Below are positions 57,670-64,000 of a stretch of 64,000 nucleotides of DNA, piece by piece (position 1 is the stretch's first letter; the number at the start of each line of letters is the position of its first letter). Both the position numbers and the translations under genes were made by a program. The notes beneath the pieces were generated by a model. The model had not been told where the DNA came from and searched no databases. It saw only the letters and a list, made by a program, of their open reading frames with translations. Origin of the DNA: Artemisia argyi (Eukaryota > Streptophyta > Magnoliopsida > Asterales > Asteraceae); the NCBI GenBank assembly GCA_030686995.1, contig CM060692.1:123933296-123997295 (forward strand), read 5' to 3'.

Positions 57670-60600
57670 TGATTGGCTCTGAACGGTCAACCTAATTGAC
57701 CAGGTAATGGTCAACAGGGTCAAACAGCCTAGAGTCAATGCTCCACGGAAGTATAAGGTTTCCCCGGGTCGTTATGTCCCGACGAGGTGTGAATGGCTAA
57801 CAAACGGCTTGTGATCGGGTGAATTTGGATGAAAAGGGGTTTATGATTGATTGATCTACAATGAGAATAGCTTAAATAAGCTATAAGAATAAGACAGGAA
57901 AGTAGGAAAAACCAAAAACGATTTAAACCTAAAAACGTGTACGTTACGTTTAAATAAAACGTAAACGTACGAAATAAAACGTAAAAACTGAAATCTGAAA
58001 ACACCCAGGGGGTGAAAATGACTTTTTTACAAACTAAAAAGTAAAAGAAAATTTATAGAAAAAGAAAATAAATTTTAACACTAATTAATTATTTAATATT
58101 AATTAATTACTATTTAATACTTATTATTAATATTAAAAACACTTAAATATAATTTAATACTAATTAAATACTAAAAAGATGAAAATAAAATTCCTAAAAT
58201 TATAAAATAACTAAAAACAACTTTTAAAATTAAAAATAAGTCTTTTTGTCTTTTTGTGCTTTTCCTATTAATTAATTACTAATTAATTACTAATTACCTA
58301 TTTAAACTATTTTAAGTTAAGAAAAATACTAAATGAACAGTAAAAATTATAAGAAAAATTCTAAAATTACTTTATAACATATAAAAGCTATAAAAAATAT
58401 AAAAACTAAGTTTTATTTAATAAAAACTAATTATGCTATTTTAAACTAATTATTAATTAATAATTAATAAAACTAAGATTAATTCTAATTAATACTAAAT
58501 GACAAAATAAAAATCCAAGAAAATTATTATAAATACTTTAATATAAGAGGAAATTAATAAAAATATAAAAGTTACTAGTACTTAATTAAAATTTAAAAAT
58601 GAAAAATAAGATTTAAATAAAATTAAATAGAAACTATCACTTAAAAATACTTTGTTTTTTCTTGATTTTTATTTTAGAAAACTATTTTAAAGCTAAAAAC
58701 AACAAACTTTTACAAAAACAACTTTTATGAAAATAAAAAATAAGCACTTGAGGTGCTTATTTGGTCAACAGTTGACTATTGTTGACCAACATGCAAAATA
58801 AGCTAAAACTGGCTCAAGTGGGACCCACTCTGGGTAAATCTTGTCCAAATAACTTAAATGGACATGTTTAAGCAGAAATAAGCCAAAAATCCCCACAAGA
58901 AAAGCAATAAGCTAGCAAATAAGCACTTGGAAACTTGGAAGAACTTAGAAACTGGGACAGATATTATAGATGAATTCAATTGGGGCCCAGGGACTTTTAG
59001 GTCAAACCAAGGGTCAATACCACTTCCCTGGTAGGAGGGGGTGGAAAGGAACCAAATTGGTGGCCTGGGGCCCACTGTGGCGGCCAGAAAACCACCACCA
59101 AGGGGTGGTGGTGGACTGAGGTCTGTGGTGCAGGGGAGGGTACTCCCCTTGCAAGTGTTTTTGGAGCAAAGTGGGGCCCAGCACAAAATTCCTAAAAATA
59201 AAAGGATGATGAGAACATGAAATCTAGCTGTTAGACAACAAATTAGAACAAGTTTCAATCCAAGCAATCAACCACAAAATTCAATAAAAATCTGTGAACT
59301 TTTGTAAAAATCTGACAATGGTAAAGTTGACTTTTGATGAAACATTGAAAAGTGGACTTATTTGAGTTTTGATCCCTAATTGCTGATTGATTGTGAAGTT
59401 TTAAGTTGAAATGACACTAAATTAAGCTACATTAGCTACTTGTTAACTGAAATGATGAGCTTAAATTGCTTAAGTCCTAACAGTGAGCAAATTTAATGGT
59501 AAAAATGATGATTTTGACTTTCTTGCAATTTACTTGTGGATTTTAAGGCTTGAATGACTTATAATAACCTAATGTGACTTGCTAAAACTAAAAACAACAA
59601 ACAAAACACAGAAGTCAGTGGTCACAACCACTTATCCAAACACCCCTTTTGAAAACTGTTTTGAGATTTTGTGAAGCTAACCAACAATTTAAACCTTGAG
59701 ATTAAATATTTAAACTATGCTAACATAGTATAAGCTCAAAACTCTGAATATCAATGAAGAATAGTAGTACATATATATGCTACAGTAAATCTATAAAATT
59801 TGAGAAGTAGCTTACAAATGGATCAACTGAGCTCAGAACCAAGTACCTAGTACTCAACCCTGTCCTAAACCTCCCCTGAGGCACTAAACCATGAAAATCA
59901 ACAGCTCTGCACTTCCTTTTCTTCTTTCTTCTTTTTCCTTTTTTATTTCTCTTATTATTTTTCTTGAATTATGAGTAATTTTATGTAACTGCCTATGAAA
60001 TGATTCTAATGCTTCAATTACTTATAAGAGCTTATAAATAAGCTGATGTAAGCACAAACAAACACTGAGCAACAGGATTTAAGCACTTAATAAGAAATTA
60101 AAATTTGAACTTGAAATTGCACTTTTGGAATCTAAAACTGAAAACTTGAAATTAAGGTTGAATTATGTTTACAATAGCCTTAAGAGACTGAGTACAATAA
60201 TTTTAAGCTAAAAAATACCAATAGAAACCACACTTACACTAAGTCGACATTTATACTACACTAATTGACTATTCTAAACTAACTACTACTTCCATCTTCT
60301 GTTTTCTTTTTCTTTTATAGTCCTGGAGGTCAAATGGTCAAATCCCACTTCTCTTTTAGCCGTTGGATGGGCTTCTATCATCTCAACCGTTCAAAAATGG
60401 TTTTGGCCCCAAATTGTGTTTTGGCAGTTGTGAGTGGTTTAGGTGGATACATTAATGAGGGGGAGGGTTGGTGTAAGTTGGTGTAAGGCATTAATGAAAA
60501 GGTGTGGTTGGTGAGGACTTTGGAGGAGGGGGGAGAAACATGGAAGCGGGTTTTATGGGAAAGGGGATGATGAACAGTGCTACGGGTTGTGGGAGTTGAC

Positions 60601-61372
60601 TAGGTGTTGACCGGGGGTGGGAGTTATATTTTTGGGAGTGGGCCGGGTAAGGATTGGGCTTGGGAGTGTTTGTTGGATCAGGCCTGGTTTGGGGTAAATG
60701 GTGGTTTGGTTTGTTTGTTTTGTTTATTTTGCAAAAACCACAAGGACCACTCATGTAATTAGTGAAAGTTCAAGGGCTGTGATTATAACTTTCCAAAAGT
60801 AACCATAAGGACTTATTTTGACACATTTGAGAATTACAAGGATGAAAATTAATATTTTCCAAAATAAAAATACCTGGGGACCAAAATTGCAAATTTCCAA
60901 ACTCCGGGGACTAAACTTGTAATTTTCTCAAAATTTTCATCCAGGGAGTAAAAGTGATTTTTATGAATTCCCAAGGACCAAAATTGATTTTTCATTCAAA
61001 ATTATCCCACCAGGGACCAAAACTACCAAAGTTTGAAACTCCAGGGACTATTTTTGTAAATTTCCAAAACTTTTATGATTTTTCACCAAAGGACAAAATA
61101 TGACAACTTATGATTGTAAAAGGACCTTTGGTGATAATTTTCTATATTTTGAATATCCAGGGACTACTTTTGTAATTTTATGAAAGTTGGGGGACTGAAA
61201 CTGCCAATTTTGCAAACTTTGTACATTTTTCGTCTGTTTTTACTCGTTTTGCATCTAAAACATATAAAACACAATTTTGAAATATTTTCAGTATTTTGAT
61301 GCATTACTGAGTGTTTTTGTATGTTTTGCAGTCAGATTAGACCAAAAATGATGAGTGTTTGAGCACTCATCA
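57670..61372 (-). repeat. Element D right LTR (5' LTR of the element)
   Basis: 3703 bp, same termini as the left LTR. Relative to it there is a loss of about 9 bp near 57857, a gain of about 12 bp in the AT-rich block near 58275 and scattered substitutions, so the equal length is partly coincidence. Confidence 0.92.
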
Positions 61373-61377
61373 AGGGG
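61373..61377 (+). repeat. Element D target-site duplication, right
   Basis: AGGGG, matching 50674-50678. Confidence 0.92.
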
Positions 61378-63174
61378 ATTAGTGAAAGTTGTTTTGAATG
61401 CTTCGGGAACAAGGTAATTAGCATTCTCTATTGGACTGTTGGGATAAGAATTGAGTGAATGATCTTGATAAAAGAGATTTTCAATTTCTCCCAGATCGGC
61501 TTTGAAATCAAAGAGACCATCATTGCTTCCCAATGGATGTAGACTAATGTGAGTGAGTTCATCGGCGAACTCCTCAAGAAGAGGATCAACATCAGAATGT
61601 GGAAGTGATGCCTCAACAAATTCAATGTCTCCATAAGATGTACAATCGTCGCTAAAATCGGAGAAAGTCTCAAAATGATCTTTTGAACACTCAAGAGGGG
61701 AAGGAATATCATACATATGATCAAAACTTCCCTGTGATTCACTTGGTATTGGGACAAGGTTTTCAACACTAGACTTTATGAATTCGTCCGATTCCTTTTC
61801 AGGAACAGTGCTAAGATGCTCATCCCCCATGCTCATAGAGTGAGTGGGAACTTCGGGTGTGATAACAACAGACTGAGGGAGTTGAGGAGGACTAGCATTC
61901 ATGGATTGTACAAGTTCTAATTGTTCTTCTGCTAGTAATTCCTTAGTATTCTATTCTCCCTGCGATTTTTGGATTGGTGGGATTTCAACTGATGTACTCG
62001 ATGAATCTTTTTGAAAAACAACGTTATCTTCATCATCATCACAGTCATCATCGTCATCAAATAGAGCAGCATTGCGAAGATTGGCACGTATTTTAGCTGC
62101 TCGTTGCTCAGCCAGTAATTCTTCCATGCTTTTTCTAGAATCTCGTTCTTCAGCAAGTAATTTTGCCATAGTTTTCCCACGAGAATTTGTAATGAGTGGA
62201 AATTGTGGGGGTGTGGAATCGTCAAAACCGGAAGTATCAATACTAGAACAAGGGTTAGGTTCATAGTTATTTTGAGTCCTCGGTTGACATTGATAATCGT
62301 AATGAGGACCCCCACAATTTTCAAAAATTGGTGTATTTTGGAACGATGTGTCATTGAAATACGGTACTTGCTCATAAGAGTTTTGAGGAGGATGATTGAA
62401 ATTGTTTTGAGGATAATTGGAAGAGTTCGAATTATAATCGGAGGTGAATGTAGGTTCAGCTATAGAAGCGTAACACATACAAAGTCCATGACTAAATCCA
62501 CATCCCTTGCAAAAACACCGTCCACAAAGTGAGTCATCTCTTAAAGGATCTCCACAATAGAAGCAATTATGTTGAGCGAACGAAGACGTTTGAGGAGGGT
62601 AGGTAGAAAATTTTGCGAAGAATTGGGATTTAGTTCATAAACGAACGAATTCCTCGAACCACAAAACAAACAACTTCCGTCCCGAATATCATTACCACAC
62701 CGTTTGCACGTACACCAACGACATGGTAAACCGAAAAGCGGCTCACCACAACCGACACAAGGAATAAAATCCGGAGGTGGGACAAGTGGTGTGCTCTAAG
62801 AGCTAGGAATTTCCACCACTTCCGTTATGGTCTCTGGTTTTTGTTCTTGATAAACGTGAATATTAGGCAAGTCGTTCTTTTTAGTCACTGCTCTAAGCTC
62901 TGTACGTTTGCTTGACAAACTTTTAACCGTAAATCGTGAAAGGTTAGGATCAATTCTTGATGGTTTGTCATTAATAGCACGTATCTCGGGCTGTGAAGGG
63001 TAGTTGGAAGAATTTAGTGAATCATTGAGAGATTTTTTATTTAAGAACAAATTGCACATAGTTCAAAATCTGTTACTACAATTATTTCCACACTTCTCAA
63101 ATACACCGGAAACAACGATAGCCGTTCTCAATCGGGCATTTACAATGAAAACATGTGTAGCCGAGAGACGCCAT
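61378..63174 (-). pseudogene. Element C gag, N-terminal piece
   Basis: ATG at 63172-63174 starts MASLGYTCFHCKCPIENGY, a further CxxC cluster not present at D's start, then a frame change and stops. Blocks in order: PSRIDPNLSRFTVKSLSS; an eight-Cys zinc-ribbon module (CVGCGEPLFG, PCRWCTC, RCGND, SCLFCGS); frame changes; ENCGGPHYDYQC knuckle; 'MEELLAEQ' helix with an acidic DDDDDCDDDED run; MGDEHLSTVP; EEFADELTHISLHPLG; cut by D at 61378. A TAG after VVEIPSS and another near 61950 make it non-functional. Confidence 0.7.
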
Positions 63175-63683
63175 AAGAATTATACATGAGAGATGTATAA
63201 GAAGGTAGAATCAAACGGATGGAGGGTAAAGAAGATTATTTTTGGGTTTTCGAAATACATTTTGTAAAAACAAAGAAGGAAAATATTTTTGGTTTTTTCG
63301 AAAAACAACTCAATTAAAACGAGATCGAGACAATGAACTTAAACCAATAATCACGAATGAATCGCTTCTTTAGAAAAGGTACACCACTCACAAGGATACA
63401 ATGGCAAGTTTTAATCTTTTGTTTGGGAACTTATTAATGTTCACACCCCCAGTTGGTAGGTGTTATGCCTTGGTTCTTGGCCTTTTTTTTTTTTTTTTTT
63501 TTTTTTTTATTTAAACAAAGAAAACCGGAAAATCTTTTTGTATTTTTATATGATAAATATATATACAAAAGAAAAGGAAAATATTTTTGTGTTTTATAAG
63601 TTTTTGAAAACGATAACTTCTTGACGAATGGTTCTACAAGTCACTAATCGTTAAAATTGTAACGATATTGCTGCAACACAACC
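63175..63683 (-). other. Element C leader
   Basis: Non-coding leader between primer-binding site and gag ATG, with a 26-base T run at 63483-63508 and repeated AAAATATTTTTG words. Confidence 0.6.
63483..63508. repeat. 26-base T run
   Basis: Twenty-six T in a row in the leader of element C (A run in its RNA). Confidence 0.9.
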
Positions 63684-63701
63684 TCCCCGGCAGCGACGCC
63701 A
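63684..63701 (-). promoter_or_regulatory. Element C primer-binding site
   Basis: Minus strand TGGCGTCGCTGCCGGGGA, one base different from element D's site. Confidence 0.88.
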
Positions 63702-63704
63702 TTT

Positions 63705-64000
63705 TGATTGCGTGTGAAACGCATATCAAACAAATACAAAAAGTAGACGTGAGTGGAATTTACAAATCAACCTTTAGGAAAAGGACGACATGTAAAAACT
63801 CGTGAATACAATATATATATGTGATACCGGGTAAGTGATTACCCGGGTCGTGTCCCAACGAGGTGTGAATGGGCGATATCGTGTGAGATTCGAGATTAAA
63901 ATGCTTGTAAGGATGATTTCGATTATTTGGTATTGTGAAATTACGATAAATTGAAAATAATGTACGAAAACTTAAATAAATGCAACTAAAACATGAATTC
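63705..64000 (-). repeat. Element C right LTR, first 296 bp
   Basis: TGATTGCGTGTGAAACGC onward; matches 45917-46213 with few differences and continues beyond the window. Confidence 0.88.

Larger units (their letters stand above)
50679..61372 (-). mobile_element. Element D: complete gag-only LTR retrotransposon, 10.7 kb
   Basis: Two LTRs of 3703 bp each, perfect 5-bp duplication AGGGG, polypurine tract 54382-54399 and primer-binding site 57647-57664, all in minus orientation. The 3288-bp interior encodes one Gag-like protein and no protease, RT, RNase H or integrase. LTRs differ by scattered substitutions and a few small indels, so insertion is recent relative to its neighbours. This structure fits gag-only (TR-GAG-like) non-autonomous elements. 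It lies in the gag of its relative C. Confidence 0.9.
45917..64000 (-). mobile_element. Element C: gag-only LTR element, interrupted by D, right end outside window
   Basis: Left LTR 45917-49198. The right LTR starts at 63705 and runs off the window. On the minus strand an Athila/Tat-type primer-binding site lies at 63684-63701 and a polypurine tract follows the left LTR at 49199. Subtracting D, the interior is about 3.8 kb and encodes only a Gag-like protein with frameshifts and stops. No pol motif is present. D has inserted inside the gag frame. Confidence 0.85.

Overview
The window is plant nuclear repeat DNA, probably pericentromeric heterochromatin. I find no host gene, rRNA or intact tRNA. 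Essentially all of it is LTR retrotransposons inserted into one another, plus one Mutator-type MITE. The family is probably Asteraceae: the long reading frame downstream of the Copia pol, and the acidic Gag-like proteins with a 'MGDEHLSTVP' motif at 55-57 kb and 61-63 kb, resemble proteins I recall from daisy-family genomes. That is recall, not a database result.

Left part (1-3126): minus-strand Copia LTR sequence (1-529), two copies of a 387-bp LTR (549-935, 2740-3126) and polypurine-tract/LTR junctions of related elements, all decayed. Middle part (3127-38333): one old plus-strand Sirevirus-like Ty1/copia element (here G), truncated at its 5' side and split by three insertions: (i) a complete minus-strand 8.6-kb non-autonomous element LARD1 (3425-12045, TSD AAGAC) inside the integrase; (ii) element B (16850-34516), with 3.5-kb LTRs and no pol, inside the post-pol reading frame, its 5' LTR itself split by a second LARD (19459-27183) that has lost its right end; (iii) a 391-bp palindromic MITE (36353-36743, 9-bp TSD) in the same reading frame. 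Between pol and the post-pol frame, G carries a reading frame on the opposite strand with a TATA-like box before it.

Right part (39120-64000): a plus-strand Ty3/gypsy element of chromovirus (Tekay/Del) type (F) is cut inside reverse transcriptase by a minus-strand LTR (E, 44207-45916). E is cut by minus-strand element C (45917 to beyond the window end), and C is cut inside its gag by the complete minus-strand element D (50679-61372, TSD AGGGG, two 3703-bp LTRs). The order of insertion is therefore F, E, C, D. C and D have an Athila/Tat-type primer-binding site and encode only a cysteine-rich Gag-like protein, so they look like gag-only non-autonomous elements.

The autonomous-type elements (G, F) are broken by stops, frameshifts and lost catalytic residues. 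The best-preserved elements, LARD1 and D, are non-autonomous and would have to use enzymes supplied in trans. The points most worth a second look are the antisense frame in G, the pol-less element B with a small membrane-protein frame, the integrase remnant that ties the LARDs to a chromovirus ancestor, the gag-only C/D family with its eight-cysteine module, and the deletion with templated filler at the right end of LARD2.
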